Shown: positions 8,830 to 18,598, counted from the first letter of the stretch. The stretch is DNA of 64,000 bases from Myxococcales bacterium (GCA_020846875.1 JADLDB010000067.1:1-64000), one strand, 5' to 3'. Notes: generated from the sequence alone by a model not told the origin. Numbers and translations are program-made.

Positions 8830-11444
8830 CAGGGGAGCAGATCGACTGCGGGGATGACGACGCGGAAGGGGCGCCGCAGGCTCGACTGGGCGAGCTGGGC
8901 GGACGAGGTGGCCGCGAAGGCCGTGGCGCGCAGCGGGCCGGGCGCGGCGCCGCGGGGGGCGGTGAAGCACGGCTCGGTGGGCTGTTCCTCGAGCACGAAG
9001 CGCCAGCGCTGGCCAGGGTCGGACAGCGCCGCGGCGGCGATGGGGAACCCAACGAAGCGCGTGCTCTCGTCGAGCGCGCCCTCGAAGGCCGGCGCCGTCG
9101 CAGGCTGGCCCTCGCGCGCGGCGTAGATCGTCACGCGCGGCTGGTTGCGAATCAGCCCGCCGCGGAGGAGCAGCACCGCCGCGTCGCGCAGCGCCGCCTT
9201 CAGGTTGCCCTCGGCGTTCCACGCGTCGAGCGGCGGCACCTCGGGCTCGGCGGTGAACATGCTGTCGAAGAAGGTCGGCGCGCCCTTCACCGGCACCTTC
9301 CGCCAGCGCACCTCGCGCAACAGCTCGTGGTTCAGCCCCGCGAGGAACGCCTCGATCACCGGGCCGTTCACCGCGAGCAGGCCGACCGTGTTCATCGGCA
9401 CGCGCTCGAGGTGCGGCAGCATCGCCTCGGGCGCGAGCTCGACCAGCGTGCGCCACATCGGGTACCGGATTCCGAGCGGGCTCGTGGCGGGCGCCGTCAC
9501 TGGCGGCGCGACCACGGGCATCACCAGCTTCGCCGTCGCCGGCTGCACCGCCGCGGTCGCGAAGGTGAGCGGCTGGAACACGCCGGTGATGATCAGCGGC
9601 CTCATCAGCGGCGCGAGCCACTGCTGCACCGCGCGCGCCGCGGGCCGGAACAGCGTCGCGTCGGCGCTGTCGACGTTGTCCTGCGGCTGCGCCTGGTGCA
9701 GCCGCCACGGTACGCTCGCGCGGAGGTTGGTGAGGTTTCGGAGGACGGTGTCCACGACCTCCAGGGGATCGTCGATCGGCTCGGGCTCAGCCACGTCGTC
9801 GAGCCGCCGGTGATCGCGAATGACGACCGGCCGCGGACGCACCGGGCGCACGCGATGCGTCTTCAGCTCGATCTTCGCGTTCACCACCGCGAGGCCGAGC
9901 GGGAAGTCAGCGCGCTCGTCCACCAGCTTGAAGAGCAGCGCCTTCGGCCAGGCGTCCACCGTCGCCGGAGCGATGCCCAGCGGGCTCGGCATGGCGGGCC
10001 CGCCGCGCTGGAACGAAGCGATGCCGGGCTCGGGCGGCGTGAAGACCCCGCGCGACAGCCTGCGCGCGCTGAACATCAACGAGGCGCGGCCCGAGATCGT
10101 GCTGAGCCGGCGCACCGCGGGGAGCAGGTTCGGTGCGACCGCGGGCGGTGTGGTGGCCGGTGTGGCCGGCGTGCTGGCGGCGGGCGCCGCGCGCGTCGCG
10201 AACGCGGTGACGCGGGCCACGATCTCCGGTGACGCCTTCGCCTGTTCCTGGGCGCCGAAGAACCGCCGCAGCATGGCGCGGTTCACCTCGCGCGCCGCCT
10301 CGGCCATCGCGGGCGCGGGGCGCTCGAGCTGCTCGTGCACCGCGGCGATCAGCGCTTCCTGCTGCTGCTGCACCACCCGCGTTCCGAGCGCCGCCGCCGC
10401 CCGGAGCGACGGGTCGCGGTTGAGCCGACCGACCCACGGCCCCTGCGGCGCGTGGCCCTCTCCGTACCGCGGGGGCACCAGCGTCTTCTTATTCGCCTGG
10501 AGCGCATCGACGGCGCCCGCGAAGCGCTGTGCGTCCGCGGCAGGAAGAGGCGACGGCTGGGCCTCGAAGGCGCGCAGCACGCCAGGGAGCTCGAACGCGA
10601 AGCCCTTCTTCAACCCTGGAGCAGGCGTGGCGAACGCGGCGCGCGCGCCCACCCTGGCGTCGAGCTTGCGCGGGGTGAGCTGCTCGACCTGCTCACGAAA
10701 GCCGCCCTGGTCGGAGCACTCGAGCTCCCAGTGGAAGTAGACGGGCAGCTCGACCTGCGCGGCGGCCACGCTCCACGCGAAGGCGAGGCCCGCGCCCTCC
10801 ACCGGCAGTCCGAGCCCCGTGCGGCGGCCCAGCTCCCAGGTCGGTACGAGGCAGGCGACGTAGCGCCTGCCCTTCTCGAGCTTGCGCGCCGCGAGCAACC
10901 GCGACGACGACTGGGCGGGCTTGTCGCGCACCAGCGCCTCCAGCGCCGCGCGATCGGTGACGTTCACGCCCGCCACCTGCGCGTGCGCGAAGGCCCACGC
11001 CTCGTCCGGCCGCGGCAGCTCGGCCGCGACCACCGCGGCGCCCTCGAGGTGCAGCACCGCGTTCTGACCGGCGCGCACCTCGAGCCGCACCCCGCTGCGC
11101 GGCTCGACCACCAGGAGCTGCAGCCAGGGCATGAGCTTGCCGCCGGCCGGCGCGTTGGGCGTGAACAGCCAGGGAAAGTCTGCGCGATCGAGCTCCACGG
11201 CGACGAGGGTGTCGTCGGTGAGCTGGCCGCCCGGCGCGGGGAACGTACGGATCACCGCGGAGCGATCGATCGCCACCACGTCGCCCGGCCCGAAGAGCTC
11301 GGTCGCGACGTCGATGGTGCGCGCGGGCTGGGCGCCCTGCTGCAGCTTCACCTTCACCGACACCGACGGACGCGCAGCCGGCGCGGGCGACGTCAGCGCC
11401 GCGGCGAGCCCCTGCCGTGCCCAGGGGAGAAACGTCAGGTTCAT
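8829..11444 (-). CDS. Uncharacterised 871-aa protein of the PhoD/DUF6603 cluster
   Basis: Begins MNLTFLPWARQGLAAALT and has no signal peptide or membrane helix. The N-terminal ~300 residues look beta-rich. A Pro/Ala/Thr linker (about residues 450-475) divides the protein. The C-terminal part contains VNGPVIEAFLAGLNHELLRE (residues 692-711) and VLEEQPTEP (817-825), which read like strongly conserved blocks of a family I cannot name with certainty. The ATG at 11444 overlaps the stop of the DUF6603-like gene as ATGA, which excludes the longer upstream frame. The 3' end overlaps the next gene by one base. Translation of the three large proteins is therefore coupled. Confidence 0.75.
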   Translation of the reverse strand: MNLTFLPWARQGLAAALTSPAPAARPSVSVKVKLQQGAQPARTIDVATELFGPGDVVAIDRSAVIRTFPAPGGQLTDDTLVAVELDRADFPWLFTPNAPAGGKLMPWLQLLVVEPRSGVRLEVRAGQNAVLHLEGAAVVAAELPRPDEAWAFAHAQVAGVNVTDRAALEALVRDKPAQSSSRLLAARKLEKGRRYVACLVPTWELGRRTGLGLPVEGAGLAFAWSVAAAQVELPVYFHWELECSDQGGFREQVEQLTPRKLDARVGARAAFATPAPGLKKGFAFELPGVLRAFEAQPSPLPAADAQRFAGAVDALQANKKTLVPPRYGEGHAPQGPWVGRLNRDPSLRAAAALGTRVVQQQQEALIAAVHEQLERPAPAMAEAAREVNRAMLRRFFGAQEQAKASPEIVARVTAFATRAAPAASTPATPATTPPAVAPNLLPAVRRLSTISGRASLMFSARRLSRGVFTPPEPGIASFQRGGPAMPSPLGIAPATVDAWPKALLFKLVDERADFPLGLAVVNAKIELKTHRVRPVRPRPVVIRDHRRLDDVAEPEPIDDPLEVVDTVLRNLTNLRASVPWRLHQAQPQDNVDSADATLFRPAARAVQQWLAPLMRPLIITGVFQPLTFATAAVQPATAKLVMPVVAPPVTAPATSPLGIRYPMWRTLVELAPEAMLPHLERVPMNTVGLLAVNGPVIEAFLAGLNHELLREVRWRKVPVKGAPTFFDSMFTAEPEVPPLDAWNAEGNLKAALRDAAVLLLRGGLIRNQPRVTIYAAREGQPATAPAFEGALDESTRFVGFPIAAAALSDPGQRWRFVLEEQPTEPCFTAPRGAAPGPLRATAFAATSSAQLAQSSLRRPFRVVIPAVDLLP

Positions 11445-14400
11445 GGGTTCGCCCTCGCGCGCGTCAGGAACCGCTCGAGCCCCGGGCGCCGTGAGGCTGC
11501 CTCCGCCCGCGCCGAGCGCGCGAGCAGCGCCTCGAGCGGCAGCGCCGACACCGCCGCCGCCACCGTCGCCGGCGCGCTCCCCGCGCCGAGGCGGAGCTCG
11601 ACGAACTCCTGCGTCGAAGCGGTGGCGCCCTCGCCCACCGACACCGCGCTGTCCGAGGCGATCACCGCGCCGGCGTTCATGTCCTCGAAGGCGGGCGTCG
11701 AGAACAACTGCTCCTTGCTCAGCTTCTGGAAGCGGCCGCGCGAGAACTGGTTCTTCACCGCGCGCGGCGCCGCGACGCTCACCGCGCCGAGCGAGGCGCC
11801 GGCGACGCGCACCGCCCCCTGCGCCGTCACCGGCCGCCCGCCGACCTTCTGCAGCGGCAGGTCGAGCGGCACGACGTCCTGCGCGAACTCGAGCGACTGC
11901 AGCGGGTGCAGCAGCAGGCGATCGCCCGAGGGCTTCTGCGACAGCCGCACGCTGGCGCCGTCCGCGGGGAGCGCGCCGGCCTCCCACGCCTTCGGGTTCT
12001 GCAGTTGCACGCGGAGGATCTCCACGGGGTCCACCGGCGCGGGTGGCGGCGGCGTCGCGCCCGAAAGGCTGCGATCGAACGAGTAGCTCACGTCCCACCA
12101 GAGCACCTCGAACGTCACCTTGCCCGAGACGCGCAGCGGCTTCGGCCCGCGCAGCCGCCCCTCGAGCCGCGCGCCGGCCACCGTCGAGCCCAGCACCGCG
12201 AGCCGCACCCGGCCGCGCACCTCGGCGTCGAAGTAGAACGGGTCGAACTCGAAGAGCGCGTCGAACCCGAAGCCGCCCTCGAGGCTGACGAGGTTCTCGA
12301 TGCCGACGAACGCGTCCACCTGCGCGCCGAGCTGCAGCGAGTTGGGCGTCACCGCGAAGTACGCCGTGAGCGTCACCTTCAGCACGTCGGTGCTGGGCGC
12401 CTTGAGCGTGAAGCGGCCGAGGCTCGAGAACACCGGCAGCGAGCGCTCCGGGCCGCGGTAGTCCTTGTGGAAGCCGCCGATCGCCAGCACGAAGGTGCGC
12501 GGCGACCTCCAGCGGATGAGCAGCGCCGCGTCGCCGGTCACCTCCGCGCCGAGCAGCTTCGAGTTGTAGATGTGCGCCTCGAGCAGCAGCTCGCCGTTGC
12601 CGAGATCGAGCACGCCGATCGCGGCCAGTTGCAGCTTGCCCGCCTGCTTGCAGTCGATCTCCAGCCGGCCCGCGGCGACGATGCGCGCGGGCTGCGAGGT
12701 GTCGTACAGCAGGCCGAGGTCGATCTTCACCTCGTCGCCGCGCGAGAGCCGCGCCGTCAGCGCGAAGGTGTGCGCACCCCGCGCCGGAGGGAAGAGCGTG
12801 CTGAGCTGGCTCACCGTCTGCGCGAGGTTGGCGAGCGGATCAGGCGGAGCGAGCAGCGCCTCGAGCAACCCGGTCTTGATGCCCGCGCGGAAGGCGGCGA
12901 GCTCGAAGCGCCGGTTGTAGCCGAACACCAGGCCGGCGCGCGTGAGCGCCAGGCCCATGCCCACCGGCAACCCGGGGTTGAGGCTCAGCGAGCCCTGGAG
13001 AAAGAGCGAGATCGCCTTCTCGCCCCCGGGCAGGTGCGTGGCGAGGAGCCCGGTGACGGAGAGCTTGAAGCGCTTGCTGAGCTGCACCTCGAACGCGCCG
13101 ACGTACTGATCCGTCGCGGCGTCCCTGCCGAGGAAGCCGGCGCCCTTCACCGCGGCGGCGTCGAGCGACAGCCCCACTCCCTCGGGCGGCTTGAAGCCGG
13201 CCTCGAGGTGAAACAGCCCCGCGACGTTCGACGGAAACGAGTCATCGGCGCGCAACTGGAAGCCCACGCCCTCGGCCACGGCGCTCAACGGCCCGAGCTT
13301 GAACTGGAGCCCGAACCCCGCCGTCATCTCGAGCGCGTTGCCGTCGGCGCTGGGGCCGAGGCGCGCGCGGAGGTGCTGCACGCGCGCGGGCCCGGCGCTG
13401 AGGCCGACCGGAACGTCGACCACGACGCCGCTCGAGCCGAGCTGAAACCCCTTCTCGGAGTCGAGCTGCAGATCGAGATCGAAGGTCGCCTTCGCGTGGC
13501 TCTCGCCGAGCGCCTCGTTGCTGAGCGCGTCGCGAGACTCCTTCGGCGGCGTCGAGATGGTGTTGCCGCGCGCCTCGAGCCGAACGCCGAAGCCACGCTG
13601 TGACGACGCCCAGGCCGAACTGCTCAGCGTCCCGAGCCTCACGTACTTTCCGAGCGTGAGCGGGTCGAGCCTGCCGTCGCGCGAAGCCTTCAGCGTCACG
13701 TCGTAGCTCGACGGGGTCCCGCGGCCCTCGAGGGCGAAGTCCCAGTCGCCGAACCTGCGGCTGACCGCCGCCTCGCCCTCGGCGCGAACGATGAGGCACG
13801 GCTCGATGGGCTTCGGCGGCACTACCATCGTCAGCCGCAGCACGCGCTCCTCGAGGGTGCTGCTGGCGGCCTCGACCAGATCCTTCGGCTGCGGGTCGGC
13901 GGCGATCTCGAGGGTGGTGAAGTGGAAGAGGTGCTTGTCGGCGCGCGGCGTCTTCGAGAACGGCGACGGGTCCCACCCGGGGAACGCGCGGAACTGAATC
14001 GGCACCGGGAAGTGCGGCGTCTCCTCGAGCCCGGGCGCGAGCCCGACCAGCTTGCTGCCGTACTTCGAGAGCAGGATCGCGCCCACGCCGATGGCGACCG
14101 ACGTCCACGCGCGCTCCTGCTCGTCGTCGCGGCCGAAGCGGAAGCCGTGCTCGTCGCCGACGAAGAGCGCCTTCCACCGCTGGCCGTTGAACGTCTCTCC
14201 GAACGGGAGCGCCGCGCGATCGTCGATGAACTGCAGCACGCGCATGATGCTCCACACGCCCGGCGCGCGCAGCCGCAGGTAGTCGACGGCGAGGAAGTTG
14301 GGGAGCAGGTGGAGGAACTGCTCCAGCGTCATGTCGAGGCCGCTGAGCTGGTCCTCGAGCCGAATCGTCTCGGCGGCGTCGCGCAGGTTGTCGATCAACG

Positions 14401-14632
14401 CGAGCAGGCTCCCGGCGCCGCTGGCGATCGCCGCGAGCTCGATGTCGCGCTGCTGGTCCGCGGAGAGGACCTTCTTCTCGAGGGCCGCCATCACTCTCGG
14501 GGTGAACAGCTTCACCGTGGCGGGGTCGACGTACCCGAGGCTGGCGAGGATCTCCCGCTGCACGTCGGGCTCGGCGAGCGGCCGCATGGCGCTGACGATC
14601 GCGTCGAGTGCTCTTTCGAAGAGATCGGCCAT
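11441..14632 (-). CDS. DUF6603-like large beta-rich protein
   Basis: 1063 aa. Residues 1-160 are helical (MADLFERALDAIVSAMRPLA onward). The rest is a long run of amphipathic beta strands with alternating Gly, as in LTRAGLVFGYNRRFELAAF, SLEGGFGFDALFEFDPFYF and SGKVTFEVLWWDVSYSFDRS. This pattern agrees with DUF6603, an uncharacterised domain of large bacterial proteins; I make that assignment from memory of the family's look. No signal peptide is present, so an outer-membrane barrel is unlikely unless export is unusual. The ATG at 14632 sits one base after the stop of the PhoD-like gene (TGA-C-ATG), with GGGGAAG as ribosome-binding site. Function unknown. Confidence 0.65.
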   Translation of the reverse strand: MADLFERALDAIVSAMRPLAEPDVQREILASLGYVDPATVKLFTPRVMAALEKKVLSADQQRDIELAAIASGAGSLLALIDNLRDAAETIRLEDQLSGLDMTLEQFLHLLPNFLAVDYLRLRAPGVWSIMRVLQFIDDRAALPFGETFNGQRWKALFVGDEHGFRFGRDDEQERAWTSVAIGVGAILLSKYGSKLVGLAPGLEETPHFPVPIQFRAFPGWDPSPFSKTPRADKHLFHFTTLEIAADPQPKDLVEAASSTLEERVLRLTMVVPPKPIEPCLIVRAEGEAAVSRRFGDWDFALEGRGTPSSYDVTLKASRDGRLDPLTLGKYVRLGTLSSSAWASSQRGFGVRLEARGNTISTPPKESRDALSNEALGESHAKATFDLDLQLDSEKGFQLGSSGVVVDVPVGLSAGPARVQHLRARLGPSADGNALEMTAGFGLQFKLGPLSAVAEGVGFQLRADDSFPSNVAGLFHLEAGFKPPEGVGLSLDAAAVKGAGFLGRDAATDQYVGAFEVQLSKRFKLSVTGLLATHLPGGEKAISLFLQGSLSLNPGLPVGMGLALTRAGLVFGYNRRFELAAFRAGIKTGLLEALLAPPDPLANLAQTVSQLSTLFPPARGAHTFALTARLSRGDEVKIDLGLLYDTSQPARIVAAGRLEIDCKQAGKLQLAAIGVLDLGNGELLLEAHIYNSKLLGAEVTGDAALLIRWRSPRTFVLAIGGFHKDYRGPERSLPVFSSLGRFTLKAPSTDVLKVTLTAYFAVTPNSLQLGAQVDAFVGIENLVSLEGGFGFDALFEFDPFYFDAEVRGRVRLAVLGSTVAGARLEGRLRGPKPLRVSGKVTFEVLWWDVSYSFDRSLSGATPPPPAPVDPVEILRVQLQNPKAWEAGALPADGASVRLSQKPSGDRLLLHPLQSLEFAQDVVPLDLPLQKVGGRPVTAQGAVRVAGASLGAVSVAAPRAVKNQFSRGRFQKLSKEQLFSTPAFEDMNAGAVIASDSAVSVGEGATASTQEFVELRLGAGSAPATVAAAVSALPLEALLARSARAEAASRRPGLERFLTRARANP

Positions 14633-14633
14633 G

Positions 14634-17273
14634 TCAGGGCTTCCCCAGTGAAGGAGGAGTAGCGGACGGCGGCGTCTTCAACGCGATCACGAAGACCGTG
14701 TGCGGCTGGGTGCCCTGCGCGGGGTCGGCGGCGCGCGGCTGGTAGTGCACCTCGTGGCGCACCGACGGGCCCTGGGGACCCGCGGCGAAGCGCACCATTC
14801 CGAAGTTGTTCGAGAACACCACCCGCCGCGGCGCGAGCCGATCGACCTGCAGCGCGTGGCGCTCGGCGAGCTTCTCGAAGTCGGCCTTGCCAGGCTTCTC
14901 CGGCACCTCGACCGGGGTGGGCATGCCGCCCGCGATGGCGGGCCGGCGCTCGAGTGTGGGCGGCGGCGTGCCCGCGTCATTGGCCTCGGGCCGCTCGTCG
15001 AGCACCGGCACGTACCGCCACGCCCAGTCAGGAGCCCGCGTCACCTGCGTGCCCTCGGGCCACCCGTCGGCGGCGAGGAGCAGCGGAGATCGGTTCAGGT
15101 TGCGGATCTGCGAGGACGGGACGCGCTTGCCGTCGGGCACCGTCCACGGCACGGGGCGGTCGGCCTTCCAGCCGACGCGCGCGGGCTTGATCGCCTCGGT
15201 GAGCGCGCGCTGGCCGAGCGGTGGGTCGACGAGGGTGATGAGCGAGGGCTGGTTCTTGAACGCGCTGGCGGTGAGCTGAATGAACCGCGTCGGCCGCGAG
15301 CCCTTCCAGTAGTCGATGACGGCGCCGGCGGCGTAGTGCACATCGCCCGAGAGGAAGATGACCGGTCGCCCCGTCGCGTACGCCTCGAGCCGTGCGAGCA
15401 ACGCCTCGAAGGTGCCCGGCTCGAAGCCCCAGGGCTCGGGATCCTTGTCGAGGAACTTGGCGCGCGTGCGCAGCCACTTGCCGCCCTTCTTCTCCTCGGG
15501 CTCCTGCAGGTGGCCGAGCATCGTCAGCACGTGCAGCGCGGCGGGCTGCACCAACTCGTCCATCAACGACGGGCCGATCACCGGACAGGGGGCCACCACC
15601 AGCACCGCCTCGAGGCCCGTGTCCGCCGGGCCTTTGGGGATCTGATCCTTGAGGCCGGCCTCGTCGATCAACCCGGCGGGCGAGACGGTGCCCGGGTAGT
15701 AGCGGCGGGTGCGGCTGTCGAGCACGAGCAACTCGAAGCGCGAGGCGCGGTAGCGAAAGTGCCAGCGCACGGGCGCCTTCGCGGGCGCGGTGGGCGCCGC
15801 CGAGGTGCGCAGGTCGAGCAGCTCGTCGAGGGCGGCGGTCGCGTCGCCCCACCCCTTCCTGCCGAGCGTCGCGCCGTCGATGACCTCGAGCAGCTTCGCG
15901 CGGCGGGTGCGCTCACCGTTCTGCCCGTCGTCGATCCAGTCGAGCGGGTTGTTGCCCCACGCCTGGAAGAGCGCGTACGCGACGAGCCCGTTGCGCACGA
16001 TCGCCCGGCCGGCGGGGCGCGAGTACACCTCGAGCTTGAAGCGCTGCACGATGTTCCAGTCGTCGGTGATCTCGTGATCGTCGAAGATCATCAGGGTCGG
16101 CACGTTGGCGAGCGCGCGGCGGACCTTCGGCAGCGCGTCGTAGAACTGCTGCAGCTTGACGAGGTTGTTGCGGCACCCGATGAACGTGCCGGGCTTCTTC
16201 TTCTCCTTCTCTTTCTGTGCGTTCTGGCGGCGCTCGGCGAGCTCGGCGGGCGAGAGCTTCGCCTCCTCCTTCGCGATCTCGGCGGCCTCCACCTTGTCGA
16301 AGAGCCAGGGCGTCTTCGCGGCGTCGACGTCCTCGAACCTGCCGACGAAGACCGGGTCTTGCGGAGTGAGCGCCTTCGGGTCCGGGCGCGCGGACCAGAG
16401 CTCGTTGCTCCAGCCGAGCAGGTACATCGCCGCGTACTCACCGAACGAGAGCAGGTGCTGCTCGCGGTCCTGGCTGGTGAAGCGCGCGTGGGCGTCGCAG
16501 TAGAGCGTGCGCTTCCCGTTGGGGAAGTTCTTGAAGTCGCATGGGCGCCACTCGGCCTCGGAGTCCTTGCCCTGCTTGTCGAGGATCGGCAGCGCCTCCT
16601 TGTTCTCGTCGCGGGTCGACACCGAGATCAGCCGCTGTGCGATCGGGTTCAGCTCGGCGAGCAGGAAGGGCGACACGTCGTCGGCGTAGATCTGATCGCC
16701 GGTGAGCATCAGCAGGTGGGGCCGCTTGCGTGGCTCGGTGACGGAGCGCGCGATGGTGTCGTCGATGAAGGCCATCGCGTCGGGCCCCTCGGCCGCAGCG
16801 CGCCGGCAGGAGCCGTGAATCAGCACCAGGTCTTCGAGCGCCAGCGGCGGGAGCGCGAACGACGGCAGCCGCCCCTGGTTGAAGCCGAGCGCGAGGTGGT
16901 GCGGCGGCATGCCGGCGTCCTGCTTGTCGACGAGGAGCCCGAGCGACCGGAGATCGGACGTCGCCGGCTGCCCACCGCCCGTGCGCGTGAGCTGCACGTT
17001 GTACGAGTAGAGCTGGTCGGGCACGAGCTTCTGCGTGTCCGGCAGCCGAACGACCGCCACGGCGACGTGCAGGCGATCGCCGGCCTTGATGGTGTTGGCC
17101 TTCGGGGGGTCGTCGCCCTTGATCATCGGCGTCGCGCCCGGGCCATCGACGACGCCGCGGAACAGCTCGACGCGCACCTTGCATGGCTCGGAGGTGGCGA
17201 CCCACACCGAGACGAGGCCAGGCTCGACCCGTCGCAAGATCGGGCCCGCCATCAGCAATGGAAAGTCCCCCAC
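14634..17273 (-). CDS. PhoD-like metallophosphatase without Tat signal
   Basis: 879 aa. An N-terminal Ig-like domain (GPILRRVEPGLVSVWVATSE) precedes a calcineurin-like phosphoesterase domain of the PhoD type. Motifs: HGSCRR (153-158), LTGDQIYADD (190-199), IFDDHEITDDW (396-406), VLDSRTRRYYPG (517-528) and LSGDVHYAAG (641-650), which supply the metal-binding Asp, Asn and His residues. PhoD enzymes are normally Tat-exported phosphodiesterases, but this one has no signal sequence. A Lys/Glu-rich insertion (about 328-360) separates two catalytic motifs. The start is GTG 17273 after GGGGGG; an in-frame ATG at 17252 (MAGPILRRV) is also plausible. A TAGGTT -10-like box lies at 17303-17308. It heads the run of four large unknown genes. 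Confidence 0.8.
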   Translation of the reverse strand: MGDFPLLMAGPILRRVEPGLVSVWVATSEPCKVRVELFRGVVDGPGATPMIKGDDPPKANTIKAGDRLHVAVAVVRLPDTQKLVPDQLYSYNVQLTRTGGGQPATSDLRSLGLLVDKQDAGMPPHHLALGFNQGRLPSFALPPLALEDLVLIHGSCRRAAAEGPDAMAFIDDTIARSVTEPRKRPHLLMLTGDQIYADDVSPFLLAELNPIAQRLISVSTRDENKEALPILDKQGKDSEAEWRPCDFKNFPNGKRTLYCDAHARFTSQDREQHLLSFGEYAAMYLLGWSNELWSARPDPKALTPQDPVFVGRFEDVDAAKTPWLFDKVEAAEIAKEEAKLSPAELAERRQNAQKEKEKKKPGTFIGCRNNLVKLQQFYDALPKVRRALANVPTLMIFDDHEITDDWNIVQRFKLEVYSRPAGRAIVRNGLVAYALFQAWGNNPLDWIDDGQNGERTRRAKLLEVIDGATLGRKGWGDATAALDELLDLRTSAAPTAPAKAPVRWHFRYRASRFELLVLDSRTRRYYPGTVSPAGLIDEAGLKDQIPKGPADTGLEAVLVVAPCPVIGPSLMDELVQPAALHVLTMLGHLQEPEEKKGGKWLRTRAKFLDKDPEPWGFEPGTFEALLARLEAYATGRPVIFLSGDVHYAAGAVIDYWKGSRPTRFIQLTASAFKNQPSLITLVDPPLGQRALTEAIKPARVGWKADRPVPWTVPDGKRVPSSQIRNLNRSPLLLAADGWPEGTQVTRAPDWAWRYVPVLDERPEANDAGTPPPTLERRPAIAGGMPTPVEVPEKPGKADFEKLAERHALQVDRLAPRRVVFSNNFGMVRFAAGPQGPSVRHEVHYQPRAADPAQGTQPHTVFVIALKTPPSATPPSLGKP

Positions 17274-17368
17274 GTCGCCCCCCGGTCGAGCTGAAGGCGG
17301 CGAACCTAGCTCGAATCAACCGGGAGTGACTCGCCAAGATCGAGGATCCTGGGATGCGCGCCGGGCGT

Positions 17369-18598
17369 TCAGCGCCCCAGCGGAATGGTGAGCAGCGGCG
17401 CCTTCGATGCCTGGTCGGGCAGCTCGAGGCGCGAGAGCTCCATCAAGAGCGCGAAGGTCGCCTTGGTGTCCTGGTCGCTGCCTTCGATGAAGAAGCAGTG
17501 CTCGTTGAACTCGATCGCGACGTGGGCCTCCTGCGGGTCCGAGTCGCAGCCGCCCGGCCGGGATCTCACGTGGAAGAGCCCCTCGAGGTGCACGCGCCAG
17601 TCGAACGGCTTCCCGTCGGCCGACCGGGTGGCGCGCGCCAGCCCCTTCTCGAGGTGCTCCGGCGGCACCTCCACGCCGTGCGCGACGAAGTAGAGTGCCT
17701 GGAGCAGTGAGCGCGTCTCCAGGTCTACCCGGGCCAGTTGCTCCTCGCCCGAGAAGGGAGGCGACTCGTCGACCGTGACGTCGTACTTCTCGCGGCCCGG
17801 CTTCAGGCGGAAGGCGCTCAGAAACGCCTTCGTCTCGGCAAGCCCGGCGGCCTTGGGGTTGAGGTGCATCACGTAGTGACGCGCGCGCTTCTGCAGCTGC
17901 CAGGTCGTCCCGTCGCTCGAGGGCACCAGCTCGCACCCCTGCTGAACCGCCTGGATCGCCGCCTCCGCCGTGATGGAGCTCGCCGGCACCGGCCCGCCGA
18001 TGGCCTCCACGCGCTCCTCGTGGCCGAAGACGACGTCGCCCCGATCCTGCAGCGCCTGCAGCGCCGCGATCCCCTCCCGAAACCCGGACGGCGGAGGAGC
18101 CTGCGCCGGGGTGGGCCCGCTGGCTGACTGGGCGTTCGGCACCCAGTTCAAGTTCTCGAGGTAGAGGCGGAAGACGGTCTGGATGGGCCAGGTCGTCCGG
18201 GCCAGGTAGACGGCGCCGTCCAGCGAGAGCGGGGTGAAGAGGCGCCGCACGAAGTTCGAGTCGTCCAGCGGCGTCAGGCTGAAGGTCGGCCGGTCCGCGC
18301 CGCCCACGCCCACCTGGGGTAGCACCGTGGCGAAGGGCTGGTCCGCGCCCGCGGCGAAGAAGGGGGCGGCCCCGGCGGTGGCGGCGAGCTCGAACTGCGC
18401 GGCGATGTTGGAGATGGCCAGCGAGCTGGGCGTGTCGGCGTACCGGAGCCGGACGATGTTGAGCAGCATCTCCTGCTCGCTCGTCACCTTCACCGTCTCG
18501 TTGTACTGGAGCCGCGACTGGCGCAGCGCCGGCGGGCCGATGATCGAGCAGGCGGAGCTCCCAAGGCAGAGCGCGGCGACGAGTGCACGGGCGGTCAT
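17369..18598 (-). CDS. Uncharacterised lipoprotein, possible first gene of the cluster
   Basis: 409 aa from ATG 18598, giving a signal peptide MTARALVAALCLGSSAC with the probable lipidated Cys at residue 17 (SSAC, a weak lipobox). The longer frame would bury the signal and is rejected. After the signal comes a conserved-looking block, EQEMLLNIVRLRYADTPSSL, which I have seen in unnamed proteobacterial lipoproteins. A Pro-rich loop near residue 160 and a C-terminal alpha/beta part follow. It lies 95 nt upstream of the PhoD-like gene on the same strand, so it may be the envelope-anchored member of that cluster or a separate unit. Function unknown. Confidence 0.7.
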   Translation of the reverse strand: MTARALVAALCLGSSACSIIGPPALRQSRLQYNETVKVTSEQEMLLNIVRLRYADTPSSLAISNIAAQFELAATAGAAPFFAAGADQPFATVLPQVGVGGADRPTFSLTPLDDSNFVRRLFTPLSLDGAVYLARTTWPIQTVFRLYLENLNWVPNAQSASGPTPAQAPPPSGFREGIAALQALQDRGDVVFGHEERVEAIGGPVPASSITAEAAIQAVQQGCELVPSSDGTTWQLQKRARHYVMHLNPKAAGLAETKAFLSAFRLKPGREKYDVTVDESPPFSGEEQLARVDLETRSLLQALYFVAHGVEVPPEHLEKGLARATRSADGKPFDWRVHLEGLFHVRSRPGGCDSDPQEAHVAIEFNEHCFFIEGSDQDTKATFALLMELSRLELPDQASKAPLLTIPLGR

